From Streptoverticillium olivoreticuli subsp. olivoreticuli (lineage in GTDB: Bacteria; Actinomycetota; Actinomycetes; Streptomycetales; Streptomycetaceae), in contig NZ_CP031455.1 of the NCBI RefSeq assembly GCF_003391135.1, positions 5,502,001-5,566,000 of the forward strand: 64,000 bases of DNA. The letters run 5' to 3'. Positions 16,695 to 26,118 of the stretch are shown here, piece after piece (position 1 is the stretch's first letter; each line of letters begins with the position of its first letter). Below the pieces are notes generated by a model, which saw only the letters and a program-made list of their open reading frames with translations, did not search any database and was not told the origin of the DNA. A program made the translations under genes and the position numbers.

Positions 16695-17684
16695 ATGAGC
16701 AGGACCCCGCGTCGAGCGCGGACCACGCGCGCGCTGCTGGCGGCGGCGGGCGTCGCCACCCTGACGGCGGGTCTGGCCGCCTGCGGTGGCGACAGCCTGG
16801 AGAAGTCCGGCGGCGGGGACGCGTCCGGCCGGCCGGGCGAGGGCTCGCTGGTCATCGGATCGGCCTCCTTCACCGAGTCCAAGGTGCTCGCCGAGATATA
16901 TGCGGGGCTGCTGAAGGACGCCGGATATTCGACGTCGATCAAGACCGTCGACGCCCGCGAGCTCTATGAACCGGAGCTGGAGAACGGCAAGATCGATGTC
17001 GTCCCGGAGTATGCGGCGACACTCGCCGAATTCCTCAACAAGAAGCAGAACGGCAAGGACGCTCCCACGGTCGCCTCGGCCGATGCGGACGCCACGGTGA
17101 AGGCGCTCCGTAAACTCGCCGAGCCGCGTGGCCTCAAGGTGCTGGACGCCGGTCGGGCCGTCGACCAGAACGCCTTCGCGGTCACCAAGGAGTTCGCCGC
17201 GAAACACCAGCTCAAGACCCTTTCCGACCTGGGCACGGCAAAGGAGCGGATCAAGCTCGCGGCGGGCGACGAATGCCCCCAGCGGCCCTTCTGCCAGCCG
17301 GGTCTGGAGAAGACGTACGGCATCGACGTCACCGGCATCGACCCGCTGGAGGTCGGCAGCACGCAGGCCAAGCAGGCGGTCAAGTCGGGCAAGGACCAGA
17401 TGGTGCTGACCACCACCACGGACGCCACGCTCGAACAGTTCGGCCTTGTTCTCCTGGAGGACGACAAGAAGCTCCAGAACTCCGACAACGTGTTGCCCGT
17501 CGTGAATGCGAAGAAGGCCGGCACACAGAAGATCGCCGATGCCCTCGGCAAGCTCAACAGGGTGCTGACCACGGCCGATCTCACCGAACTCAACAAGAAG
17601 GTCGACGCGCAGCGGCTCAAGCCCGCGGATGTGGCGGCTCAGTACCTCAAGGACAAGGGGTTGCTGACGGGGGAGAAGAAGTAG
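16695..17684 (+). CDS. Osmoprotectant ABC transporter substrate-binding lipoprotein
   Basis: A 329-residue lipoprotein with a twin-Arg-rich n-region, a hydrophobic core and lipobox LAAC with Cys30 as the predicted lipidation site. The mature protein is an OpuAC-type periplasmic-binding fold (VIGSASFTESKVLAEIYAGLL near the start and LLEDDKKLQNSDNVLPVVN in lobe 2). The preferred start is ATG 16695, with GGAG 16685-16688 at 7 nt. ATG 16683 and ATG 16632 are in frame but would bury the signal peptide. An internal CPQRPFCQPG pair could form a disulfide. It completes the importer encoded by the three preceding genes. Confidence 0.9.
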   Translation: MSRTPRRARTTRALLAAAGVATLTAGLAACGGDSLEKSGGGDASGRPGEGSLVIGSASFTESKVLAEIYAGLLKDAGYSTSIKTVDARELYEPELENGKIDVVPEYAATLAEFLNKKQNGKDAPTVASADADATVKALRKLAEPRGLKVLDAGRAVDQNAFAVTKEFAAKHQLKTLSDLGTAKERIKLAAGDECPQRPFCQPGLEKTYGIDVTGIDPLEVGSTQAKQAVKSGKDQMVLTTTTDATLEQFGLVLLEDDKKLQNSDNVLPVVNAKKAGTQKIADALGKLNRVLTTADLTELNKKVDAQRLKPADVAAQYLKDKGLLTGEKK

Positions 17685-17746
17685 GAGAGAAGTAAGATCA
17701 AGGGAAGAGTTTGGTGGTGGAGTCACACTCCTGAGGCGACGCACGG

Positions 17747-17762
17747 TAAGTTTCAGGCCATG
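17747..17762 (+). promoter_or_regulatory. Leaderless-type -10 element of the coiled-coil membrane protein gene
   Basis: TAAGTT at 17747-17752, then 7 nt, then ATG 17760. No Shine-Dalgarno sequence. Confidence 0.5.
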
Positions 17763-19022
17763 CCACGAGGACGCCACCGCCATTCACAGCCCTTGCACCG
17801 GCTCCTTCCCCCATCGACGGTCGCCGCGACATCGGTCGCCGCTGCCGCCGGTGCTTGGGTGGTAGGTGAAACGGTCGTCATCCGGGGCCTCGCCGCGGCG
17901 GCTGCCGCCGCCGCGGTGGTCGGCGCCGTGCTGATGCGCCGTTGGGACCGCGCCGCCGGGAAGCGGGTCGCCCAGCTCAGCGCCGCCCGGGTGCGCGAGG
18001 AGTGGAAGACCGACGAGCGCATCGCCGAGCTGGAGACGGAGCTGGAGGAAGCCCGCGCCGCCCGCGCCAAGGTGGAGACCAAGCTGCGCGGCAAGCGCGC
18101 CGAGCTCGCCCGCCTCCGTACGGAACACGCCGACCTGCTGCGCCGCTACGCCGCGGCCGAGACCGGGCGGGCCAGCGCGCTGGAGGGCCGGCGCCAGGCG
18201 CGGGGCGCTGCGCCCCGCAGCGCGAAGGCGCTGGAGTCCGCCGCGGCTTCGGCCGGTACGGCGGGGTCCGCCGTCGCCGCCTCCGCGTACCGCAAGGCGG
18301 CGGAAGCACTGCGCGACCTGGAGCGGAACGCGACGCTCCAGCGGGACGCGGAGTCCGCGGCCGAGCCCGCCCAGGACACGCCCCTGGTGCAGCCGGCCGA
18401 CGCCGTGCCCCCGAGCGGGCGGCCGGAGGCCGGCACCGGCGAGATCCTGAGCGCCGCGGACGCGGCCAGGGCCGCCAAGAGGCGCACGGGCGCGAAGGCC
18501 ACCGGTGACGCCGAGGCCGTCGGGAAGCGCACGGCACCCGAGAGCACCGGGTCCGCCCCGCACACCACCGAGCCCGACCCGGCCGCCGGGGAAGCCGAAG
18601 AGGTCGAGGGCGTCCAGGACGCCACCGCGGCCACGGACATCGCGCCCGCCGAGGACATCGCACCCGCCACGAACACCGCGCCCGCTGAGGACGCCGAGCG
18701 CCCCGAGGACGCCGCGGCTCCCATGAGCGCGCCCCGCGCGACCCGGCCCGCCGCCGCCGTCGTGCCGCAGCAGAGCCCCGCCCGGCGCCCCGCGTCGCGT
18801 GCGCAGGGCGGCTTCGACTTCTTCGGCACCCAGCGGACTCCCGCCGCCGCTCGGCCCGTCGAGGAGACCGACCTCGCGGACGTCGTCGGCGAGGAGGCGC
18901 TCGCCGAGGCCGAGGCCGCGGAGGCCGGTGGCGACGACGCCAAAGGAGGCGTCATCGACCTGACCGCGCACGACGAGACCGAGCAGATAGACGTCGTGGA
19001 GCTGCGCAGCGCCATCTCGTAG
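17760..19022 (+). CDS. Uncharacterised membrane-anchored coiled-coil protein
   Basis: A 420-residue protein, not recognised as a named family. Residues about 20-60 form two adjacent hydrophobic segments (an Ala/Val-rich hairpin). Residues about 65-135 are a charged heptad-like coiled coil rich in Glu/Ala/Arg. Residues about 140-370 are low-complexity Ala/Pro/Glu sequence with repeated APAED-like units. The last 25 residues (from GGVIDLTAHDETEQIDVVEL) look ordered and may be a conserved peptide. The hairpin plus long cytoplasmic coil suggests a scaffold or membrane-tethered linker. It lies between the importer and a strong terminator and appears monocistronic. The function is unknown. Confidence 0.7.
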   Translation: MPRGRHRHSQPLHRLLPPSTVAATSVAAAAGAWVVGETVVIRGLAAAAAAAAVVGAVLMRRWDRAAGKRVAQLSAARVREEWKTDERIAELETELEEARAARAKVETKLRGKRAELARLRTEHADLLRRYAAAETGRASALEGRRQARGAAPRSAKALESAAASAGTAGSAVAASAYRKAAEALRDLERNATLQRDAESAAEPAQDTPLVQPADAVPPSGRPEAGTGEILSAADAARAAKRRTGAKATGDAEAVGKRTAPESTGSAPHTTEPDPAAGEAEEVEGVQDATAATDIAPAEDIAPATNTAPAEDAERPEDAAAPMSAPRATRPAAAVVPQQSPARRPASRAQGGFDFFGTQRTPAAARPVEETDLADVVGEEALAEAEAAEAGGDDAKGGVIDLTAHDETEQIDVVELRSAIS

Positions 19023-19036
19023 CCCGGCGCAGTACA

Positions 19037-19073
19037 CGAGAACCCCCGGTGGGCGTCCCACCGGGGGTTCTCG
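19037..19073. terminator. Bidirectional terminator between the coiled-coil gene and convergent nuoD
   Basis: Perfect 17-bp arms, 19037-19053 and 19057-19073, with a 3-nt loop and a T-rich run (TCGTTTCT) after the right arm. Confidence 0.9.
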
Positions 19074-19083
19074 TTTCTCCGCG

Positions 19084-20235
19084 CTACTTGTCGATGTCGC
19101 CGACGACGAAGAACAGCGAGCCCAGGATCGCCACCATGTCGGCCACCAGCGTCCCCGGCAGCAGCTCGGTCAGCGCCTGGATGTTGTTGAACGACGCCGA
19201 CCGCAGCTTGAGCCGGTACGGCGTCTTCTCGCCCTTGGAGACCAGGTAGTAGCCGTTGAGACCGAGCGGGTTCTCGGTCCAGGCGTAGGTCGCGCCCTCC
19301 GGCGCCTTGAGGACCTTGGGCAGCCGCTGGTTGATCGGGCCGGGCGCGAGGTGCGCGATCCGGTCCAGGCACGCCTCCGCCAGCTCCAGCGAGTTGTGCG
19401 TCTGCTCCAGCAGGCACTCGAAGCGGGCCAGGCAGTCGCCGTCCTCGCGCGTGACGACCTTCAGGGTGTCGCGCAGCTCGCCGTACGCGAGGTACGGCTC
19501 ATCACGGCGCAGGTCGAAGTCCACGCCGGACGCACGGGCGATCGGCCCGCTGACCCCGTACGCGTGCACCGCCTCGCGCGAGAGCACGCCGACGCCGCGC
19601 GTGCGCCCGCGGAAGATCTCGTTGCCGAGCACGAGCCGGTCGTAGACGTCCATCCGCGAGCGGACGTCGGCCACCGCGTGCCGGGCCCGGGCGAGCCAGC
19701 CCGCGGGCAGGTCCTCCTTGAGGCCGCCGACGCGGTTGAACATGTAGTGCATCCGGCCGCCGGAGACCTCCTCCATCACCGTCTGGAGCTGCTCGCGCTC
19801 GTGGAAGGCGTGGAAGACGGGGGTGATCCCGCCCAGTTCGAGGGGGTAGGAGCCGAGGAACATCAGGTGGTTGAGCACCCGGTTCAGCTCGGCGAGCAGC
19901 GTGCGCGTCCACACGGCGCGCTCGGGGACCTCCATGCCAAGCATCCGCTCCACGGCGAGCACGACCCCGAGCTCGTTGGAGAAGGCCGACAGCCAGTCGT
20001 GGCGGTTGGCGAGCATGATGATCTGCCGGTAGTCGCGCGCCTCGAACAGCTTCTCCGCGCCCCGGTGCATATAGCCGATGACCGGCTCGGCGTGCTGGAT
20101 CCGCTCCCCGTCGAGAACGAGCCGCAGCCGCAGCACACCGTGGGTGGACGGGTGCTGCGGCCCGATGTTGAGCACCATGTCGGTGCTCTCCGCCGCGCCG
20201 CCGATGCCGACTGTCGTCTCAGAGGTAGGGGACAT
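19084..20235 (-). CDS. nuoD: Orphan NADH-quinone oxidoreductase subunit D (NuoD paralogue)
   Basis: A 383-residue protein of the complex I 49-kDa/NuoD family. It has the GPQHPSTHGVLRL start, the HRGAEKL block with Arg58, the ANRHDWLS block with Arg78, and the C-terminal ending FVVGDIDK. NuoD forms the quinone-binding pocket near Fe-S cluster N2. No other nuo gene is in the window, so this is outside a full nuo operon. It is the second gene of a minus-strand pair, 13 bp after a MidA/NDUFAF7-like methyltransferase gene. The 13-bp gap has no Shine-Dalgarno, so translation may be coupled. Whether it joins complex I or another quinone-reactive complex cannot be told. Confidence 0.92.
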   Translation of the reverse strand: MSPTSETTVGIGGAAESTDMVLNIGPQHPSTHGVLRLRLVLDGERIQHAEPVIGYMHRGAEKLFEARDYRQIIMLANRHDWLSAFSNELGVVLAVERMLGMEVPERAVWTRTLLAELNRVLNHLMFLGSYPLELGGITPVFHAFHEREQLQTVMEEVSGGRMHYMFNRVGGLKEDLPAGWLARARHAVADVRSRMDVYDRLVLGNEIFRGRTRGVGVLSREAVHAYGVSGPIARASGVDFDLRRDEPYLAYGELRDTLKVVTREDGDCLARFECLLEQTHNSLELAEACLDRIAHLAPGPINQRLPKVLKAPEGATYAWTENPLGLNGYYLVSKGEKTPYRLKLRSASFNNIQALTELLPGTLVADMVAILGSLFFVVGDIDK

Positions 20236-20248
20236 GGGGAGTAGTTTG

Positions 20249-21265
20249 TCAGCCTTCCCCGTCCGGGTGGCCGTGGGCGGGCTCCAGGAGCCCGGCGCAG
20301 GCGTCGCCGACCGGCTGCACGAGCCAGCCGAAGCCGCCGAGACCGGCCGGCGCCGTCAGCTCCGCCGCCTCGCCCGCCGCGCCCAGCGCCCGTACGTAGG
20401 CGGCCGGATCGGACGACGCGAGCGACAGCGGGGGACGGCTGCCGTCGACGCCGAGGGCGTGCAGGGCGTCGCGCTGGGTCAGCAGGGAGCCGCCGGGGCC
20501 CGCGCACGCGTCCAGGGCGACGTGCGCGGTGATGTCGCACGAGCCGTCCGGCACCGGGCGCACCTCACGTCCCTCCCGGAAGCCGGTCAGCGTGCCGAAC
20601 GGCGGGCGGGCGTCGTGCCGGTGCGTGTAGTCCACGGCGACGGCCAGCCCGGACCGCAGGCTGCGCACCGCCCGTGCCCAGGCGGCGTCGCGCGGCAGGC
20701 CGATCTCGGCCCGGCTGCCGGGCGGCGCGCCGTCGAGGGGCCACCAGCGGGCGAGCCAGGCGGCGTCGGCGCCGGACACCGGCTCGCCGAGGAGCTCCTC
20801 ACCGTCCTCCTGGACGAGCACCTGGCGGGCGGTGCCCTCGGCGTCCGCCTCGGCGACGTCGACCGCCACGTTGTCCAGCCACTCGTTGGCGAAGAGCAGC
20901 CCGTCCACGCCCTCGGGGACGTCACCCAGCCAGGTGATGCGCTCGTCGATCCCCGGGGGGCGCTCGGCGCGCTCCACGGCGTACGGGCGCAGTCGCGCGC
21001 CCAGCTCGGGCGCGGTCCGCGCGAGCACGGCGGTGAGGAGTTCGCCACGGCCCGCGCCGACATCCGTGAACGCCAGCTCCGCCGGATGGTCCAGCACCGC
21101 GTCGACGCGGCGCAGGAGTTCCGCGACGGCCCCCGCGTAGAGCGGCGAGGCGTGCACGGAGGTACGGAAGTGCCCGGCGGGCCCCTCGGGACGCCGGTAG
21201 AAGCCGTTCGGGCCGTACAGGGCGGCCTCCGTGGCGGCGCGCCACGTTCTTGTTCCGCTTGCCAT
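20249..21265 (-). CDS. SAM-dependent methyltransferase, DUF185 / MidA / NDUFAF7-like
   Basis: A 338-residue class I methyltransferase. The glycine-rich SAM motif is FTDVGAGRGELL, and the family's FANEWLDNVAV (motif II, FANEFFDALPI in relatives) is present. The N-terminal GHFRTSVHASPLY corresponds to the GDFITSPEIS block of the family. Family knowledge: mitochondrial NDUFAF7 dimethylates an arginine of NDUFS2, the NuoD homologue. This gene lies directly upstream of nuoD in the same transcription unit. ATG 21265 was chosen because TAGCGT (minus strand, 21272-21277) is 6 nt upstream; GTG 21271 is the alternative. Fold is confident; the NuoD substrate is inferred. Confidence 0.85.
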   Translation of the reverse strand: MASGTRTWRAATEAALYGPNGFYRRPEGPAGHFRTSVHASPLYAGAVAELLRRVDAVLDHPAELAFTDVGAGRGELLTAVLARTAPELGARLRPYAVERAERPPGIDERITWLGDVPEGVDGLLFANEWLDNVAVDVAEADAEGTARQVLVQEDGEELLGEPVSGADAAWLARWWPLDGAPPGSRAEIGLPRDAAWARAVRSLRSGLAVAVDYTHRHDARPPFGTLTGFREGREVRPVPDGSCDITAHVALDACAGPGGSLLTQRDALHALGVDGSRPPLSLASSDPAAYVRALGAAGEAAELTAPAGLGGFGWLVQPVGDACAGLLEPAHGHPDGEG

Positions 21266-21277
21266 ACGCACACGCTA
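21263..21277 (-). promoter_or_regulatory. Leaderless-type -10 element of the methyltransferase-nuoD unit
   Basis: On the minus strand TAGCGT (21277-21272) is followed by 6 nt and ATG (21265-21263). Confidence 0.55.
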
Positions 21278-21373
21278 TGCGCCCTTGGTGGGCACGCCGC
21301 CTCCACCTTGGGGAGTAGGCGGGGCGTCGTCGGATCGATCGTCCGGTTGACCCCGGCACGTACGCGACGTGCC

Positions 21374-21389
21374 TACGCTGGGTGACGTG
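21374..21389 (+). promoter_or_regulatory. Leaderless-type -10 element of the sensor kinase gene
   Basis: TACGCT at 21374-21379, 7 nt, then GTG 21387. A TTGACC at 21347-21352 lies 21 bp further upstream, rather far for a -35. Confidence 0.5.
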
Positions 21390-22592
21390 CAGCGCCTCTA
21401 CGACTTTCTCCGCAGGCACCCGACGGGTGTGGACAGCTTCTGGGCCGTCCTGCTGCTCGGGCTCAGTGCGATCACCATCGCCGAGCAGTCGACGGGGTCC
21501 GGGCACGCGTCGGGCCTCGTCAGGGGGGTCGTGGACCTCGCGCTGTGCACGGTGATCGCGCTGCGCAGGCGCTGGCCGGAAAAGATGCTGCTGCTGGCGA
21601 CGGCGGTGGGGGTGGCCCAGCTCGTCTTCGACACCGGGCAGAGCATCGCCGACTTCGCGATGCTCGTGATCATCTACACGGTGGCGTCCGGCAACACCCG
21701 CTGGGCGTCCCGCTATGCCCTGATCGGCGGTCTGATCGCGCCGACACTCGCCCAACTGCGGTGGGCCGACCCCGACCAGTCCATGACCACCAGCGTCATC
21801 GGGACGGTCTTCACCACCGTTCCGTTCGTCCTGGCCTGGGTGCTCGGCGACTCGATGCGCACCCGTCGCGCCTACTGGGCGCAGCTGGAGGAGCGGGCCA
21901 CGCGGCTGGAGAAGGAGCGCGAGCAGCAGTCGCGGATGGCGGTGGTCGCGGAGCGGGCGCGGATCGCGCGCGAGCTGCACGACGTCGTCGCGCACAACGT
22001 CTCGGTGATGGTGGTCCAGGCCGACGGCGCGGCGTATGTCCTGGACGCCTCGCCCGAGCAGGCCAAGCAGGCCCTGGAGACCATTTCCGGCACCGGCCGC
22101 CAGGCGCTCGCCGAGATGCGCCGGCTGCTGGGCGTGCTGCGCACCGAGGAGGGCGGCGAGGGCGGTGAGTACGTGCCGCAGCCCGACGTGGAGCAGATCG
22201 GCGACCTCGTCGAGCAGGTGCGCGGCGCGGGGCTGCCGGTGGAGTTCCAGGTCGAGGGCGCGCCGCGGCCGCTGCCGAGCGGCGTGGAGCTGACCGCGTA
22301 CCGCATCGTGCAGGAAGCGCTCACCAACACCCGCAAGCACGGCGGGCCGGGCGCGGGCGCGAGCGTGCGCCTGACCTTCTTCGACGACGGGCTCGGCCTG
22401 CTGGTCGAGGACGACGGCCGGGGCGCGCAGCAGGAGCTGTACGAGGCGGGGGGCGCGGACGGCATGGGGCACGGCCTGATCGGCATGCGCGAGCGGGTCG
22501 GGATGGTCGGCGGCACCCTGGACGCGGGGCCGCGGCCGGGCGGTGGCTTCCGGATCAGCGTGCTGCTGCCGATCAAACCGGGCGGCCGCTGA
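21387..22592 (+). CDS. NarL-family sensor histidine kinase
   Basis: A 401-residue membrane kinase. The N-terminal third has about four to five hydrophobic helices (MASE-like, little ectodomain). A short coiled linker follows, then the HisKA_3 box ERARIARELHDVVAHN, whose His is the phosphoacceptor, and a HATPase ending GMGHGLIGMRERVGMVGGTL. The TM-rich input suggests sensing within the membrane. GTG 21387 is preferred over GTG 21369 because TACGCT lies 7 nt upstream. Its cognate regulator follows after 104 bp. The signal and targets are unknown. Confidence 0.9.
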   Translation: MQRLYDFLRRHPTGVDSFWAVLLLGLSAITIAEQSTGSGHASGLVRGVVDLALCTVIALRRRWPEKMLLLATAVGVAQLVFDTGQSIADFAMLVIIYTVASGNTRWASRYALIGGLIAPTLAQLRWADPDQSMTTSVIGTVFTTVPFVLAWVLGDSMRTRRAYWAQLEERATRLEKEREQQSRMAVVAERARIARELHDVVAHNVSVMVVQADGAAYVLDASPEQAKQALETISGTGRQALAEMRRLLGVLRTEEGGEGGEYVPQPDVEQIGDLVEQVRGAGLPVEFQVEGAPRPLPSGVELTAYRIVQEALTNTRKHGGPGAGASVRLTFFDDGLGLLVEDDGRGAQQELYEAGGADGMGHGLIGMRERVGMVGGTLDAGPRPGGGFRISVLLPIKPGGR

Positions 22593-22696
22593 CCGTCCGA
22601 CGGGTGACGGAGGCACGGCGACCACATGCTGATCAAACCTGATCGAAAACTGTCAGCGCTGGCAGACTTGATGAACACCGAGGAAAGGGACCACGC

Positions 22697-23374
<678 letters not shown>

Positions 23375-23388
23375 CGGCGGCGCCCTGC

Positions 23389-24243
23389 CTACGCGCACAC
23401 GACGGCGCGCACCGCCTCCCGGAAGTCGTCCGTGCCCGGGTGCGTCGGCTGGGCGGGGCGGGCGAGATAGACCGTGGCCGCCGGGGCGTCGGTGACGGGG
23501 ACATAGCGGACCCCGGGGTGCGCGTGGCTCTCCCGTGTGCCCGCCGCCGCCAGGCCGATCGCCTGCCCCGCGGAGACGGCGGTCAGCCACTCGTCGACGT
23601 TGCGGACCTCCGTCGTACGGCTCGGGCGCAGCTCCACCGGCCAGAGCTCGACGCCCGCGGTGCCGGTCTCAGGGCAGACCGCGAGCGTCTCGACGCGGAG
23701 CTCGGCCAGGGTGACGGCGTCCCGGCCGGCGAGCGGGTGGTCGTCGGGCAGCGCGGCGACGCGCTCCTCCAGATAGAGCGCCTCGGCGTGGATGCGGGGG
23801 TCGGTGGGCAGGACCCGCAGGATCGCCACGTCGACCTCGCGGGTGGCGAGCCCGGCGGTGCGGTTGTCCATCCGGCGCAGCTCCAGCGGGATGTGCGGGT
23901 GCTCCTGACGCCAGGAGCGCAGCAGCGGCACGGTGAGCTGCCCGAGGACCGCGCAGTTGTACCCCATCCGCAGGGGGCGGGAGACGGCCGCCGTGTCGGC
24001 GAGGGCCGCGTCCATGTGGGAGAGGATCGCCCGGCCGTGCTCCAGCAGGGTCCGGCCGGCCGGAGTGAGGAGAAGGTGGCGGGACGAGCGCTCGACGAGG
24101 CGGACCCCGACCCGCTGTTCGAGCTGGGCGAGCGTACGGGACAGGGCGGGCTGGGTCAGGTGCAGGCGCGTGGCCGCGGCGGTGACGGTGCCTTCGTCGG
24201 CGATGGCGACCAATGCCCTGAGGTGACGCAGTTCCACATCCAT
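23389..24243 (-). CDS. LysR-family transcriptional regulator
   Basis: A 284-residue regulator: N-terminal winged HTH (LRHLRALVAIADEGTVTAAATRLHLTQPALSRTLAQLE) and a type 2 periplasmic-binding-like effector domain. It is divergent from a short SDR gene across 107 bp, the usual arrangement of a LysR regulator and its target. The start is ATG 24243 (MDVELRHL). A longer frame to 24408 would run through the promoter region. A minus-strand TATGCT at 24257-24252 is 8 nt from the ATG, so the transcript probably has almost no leader. The effector is unknown. Confidence 0.9.
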   Translation of the reverse strand: MDVELRHLRALVAIADEGTVTAAATRLHLTQPALSRTLAQLEQRVGVRLVERSSRHLLLTPAGRTLLEHGRAILSHMDAALADTAAVSRPLRMGYNCAVLGQLTVPLLRSWRQEHPHIPLELRRMDNRTAGLATREVDVAILRVLPTDPRIHAEALYLEERVAALPDDHPLAGRDAVTLAELRVETLAVCPETGTAGVELWPVELRPSRTTEVRNVDEWLTAVSAGQAIGLAAAGTRESHAHPGVRYVPVTDAPAATVYLARPAQPTHPGTDDFREAVRAVVCA

Positions 24244-24350
24244 GCGTGGGGAGCATAGTCGCTGCGCAGAAGGCATTTCCGGGTGTGTGAGGGGCTGACT
24301 AGCGTCGGAGTCGTTCCTGTTGCTTCCCAATGACTCCCTGGATGGACAGC

Positions 24351-24959
24351 ATGAAGATTCTCCTTGTCGGCGCCTCCGGCACCCTGGGCGGCGCGGTGCG
24401 CACGGCACTGGCCGGGCGCGGCCACGACGTGATCACCGTCGGCCGTACGGGCGGCGACGTGGTCTGCGACATCACCGACCCCGAAGCCGTGGGGCGGCTT
24501 TACGAGCGGGTGGCGGGCGGGAGCGGCCTGGACGCGGTCGTGTGCGCGGCGGGCGACGCCGTCTTCAAGCCGCTCGGCGAGCTGACCGCCGACGATGTCG
24601 CCGCCTCCTTCCGGGGCAAGGCGCTGAGCCAGATCGAGCTCGTTAGGCAGGGCTCGCGGCACCTGTCCCCGGCCGGGTCCTTCACCCTGATCAGCGGCGT
24701 CCTGACCCAGGAGCCCATCCTCGCGGGGGCCGCGGCCTCCGCGGCCAACGGCGCGGTGGAGGCCTTCGTGCGCGCCGCCGCGATCGAGCTCCCGCCGCAG
24801 CGGATCAACGCCGTCAGCCCGACCGTGGTCACCGAGTCCCTCGACGCCTACGGCGCGTTCTTCCCCGGCATGGAGTCCGTACCGCTCAGCCGTGTCGCGA
24901 ACGCCTATGTCCGCTCGGTCGAGGGCCGCCAGACGGGGCGGATCTACGAGGTGGTGTAG
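24351..24959 (+). CDS. Short-chain dehydrogenase/reductase (small, atypical)
   Basis: A 202-residue Rossmann-fold protein. The cofactor motif VGASGTLGG is at residues 6-14 and the CAAG-like AAGDAVF strand is present. The classical catalytic Tyr-x3-Lys is missing: the expected segment reads AAASAANGAVEAF, with no Tyr and no Lys, although a LISG Ser position is kept. This short type may be a binding or regulatory protein, or use another acid. The start is ATG 24351; ATG 24342 and 24330 also lie in frame. It is divergent from the LysR gene and probably controlled by it. Confidence 0.85.
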   Translation: MKILLVGASGTLGGAVRTALAGRGHDVITVGRTGGDVVCDITDPEAVGRLYERVAGGSGLDAVVCAAGDAVFKPLGELTADDVAASFRGKALSQIELVRQGSRHLSPAGSFTLISGVLTQEPILAGAAASAANGAVEAFVRAAAIELPPQRINAVSPTVVTESLDAYGAFFPGMESVPLSRVANAYVRSVEGRQTGRIYEVV

Positions 24960-24993
24960 GCGGGCGGCCCCGGGGCCCGTCACCTGGAGCGCG

Positions 24994-26079
24994 TCACCGC
25001 AGCACCGTCTCCAGGAAGTCGCTCCCCAGGCGCGCCACCGTCGTCAGATCCAGCTGGTGGAGCACGTACCGCCCGCGCCGCCGCGTGCTCAGCAGCCCCG
25101 CCTTCTTCATCACGGCTATGTGCCGTGACACCTCGGGCGGCGTCAGGTTGTACGCCGCGGCCAGCTCGCCCGTGGTGTGGGGGCCGCGCGCGAGGGTGCG
25201 GCACAGCCGCATCCGCACCGGGTGGGCGAGGGCCTCCAGCCGCTGCTGCACCAGGTGCGGGGCCGTGGGCTGGGGGAGCTCGGTGGCGGTCACCGGATAC
25301 TGGATGACCGGCTTCCACCCGGCCCGGTGCACGGCGAAGAGGTGCGGCCAGCCGAAGGCGGTCGGCAGGAACATCACCCCCTGCCCGTACGCCGCGGTGG
25401 TCCGTCCGTTCGCCAGCTTGTCGACGACGATGCGGGACCGGTCCTCGCTGAGCGAGACGGCGGGGGAGACCGCGGTGAGGGCCTCCGCGAGGCCCTTGTG
25501 CTGGAGGAGGTCGGCCTTGTGCCGGGCGTCGGTGGCGAGCTGCACCCGGACCCGCTGCCAGTTGTCACCGAAGAACGCCTGCTCGCAGTCCTCGAAGAGG
25601 CGCCGCAGCCAGGCGCGCAGGACATCGGGGGTCTCCAGCATCCGTTCCGCGAACGCCGCCTGCCGCGGCCCGCGCGCGGCGGAGAGCTCCAGCACCCGCG
25701 CCCGCTGCCTGGAGTCGACCAGCGGCGACGGCCAGCCCTTCTCGTAGCCGGAGGTGCAGGTGACCTCGAAGGCCGCGGACGTGAACGTCTCGTCGTCCAT
25801 CAGGTCGAGGTCGTCGAGCTCCTCGGCGAGCGTGGCCCGGGGGACGGCCGGCAGCAGGATGTCCGAACGCGTGGAGCGCCACAGGAAGTCCGCCTCGGTC
25901 AGCCGGTCGGCGAGGTCCGGCTTGAGCGAGGAGGCGGTGGTGGTGGCCCAGGCGTGCAGCCCCGGGTGGTGCCCGGGCTCGGCCAGCGCGTGCAGCATCG
26001 CGCCCAGTTCCGCCAGGGGCGAGGGGCAGAACTGGATGCGCTCGAGCGGCAGTCCGGTGATGTCGATGTCCACGCTCAT
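24994..26079 (-). CDS. ArsR-type winged-helix transcriptional regulator with long N-terminal domain (DUF5937-like)
   Basis: A 361-residue protein. Residues about 1-270 form a large domain of the DUF5937 type (GLPLERIQFCPSPLAELGAMLHALAEPGHHPGLHAW). The last 90 residues hold an ArsR-like wHTH (LEALAHPVRMRLCRTLARGPHTTGELAAAYNLTPPEVSRHIAVMKKAGLL). ATG 26079 gives the MSVDIDITGLPLE N-terminus; a frame to 26136 would run into the operator. A perfect ATTGAC/GTCAAT inverted repeat lies in the divergent promoter at 26119-26137, a likely autoregulatory site. The ligand is unknown. Confidence 0.85.
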   Translation of the reverse strand: MSVDIDITGLPLERIQFCPSPLAELGAMLHALAEPGHHPGLHAWATTTASSLKPDLADRLTEADFLWRSTRSDILLPAVPRATLAEELDDLDLMDDETFTSAAFEVTCTSGYEKGWPSPLVDSRQRARVLELSAARGPRQAAFAERMLETPDVLRAWLRRLFEDCEQAFFGDNWQRVRVQLATDARHKADLLQHKGLAEALTAVSPAVSLSEDRSRIVVDKLANGRTTAAYGQGVMFLPTAFGWPHLFAVHRAGWKPVIQYPVTATELPQPTAPHLVQQRLEALAHPVRMRLCRTLARGPHTTGELAAAYNLTPPEVSRHIAVMKKAGLLSTRRRGRYVLHQLDLTTVARLGSDFLETVLR

Positions 26080-26118
26080 GTGCTCATCGTGCCTCTCTTT
26101 TCGCAGGTCGGGCCGTCG

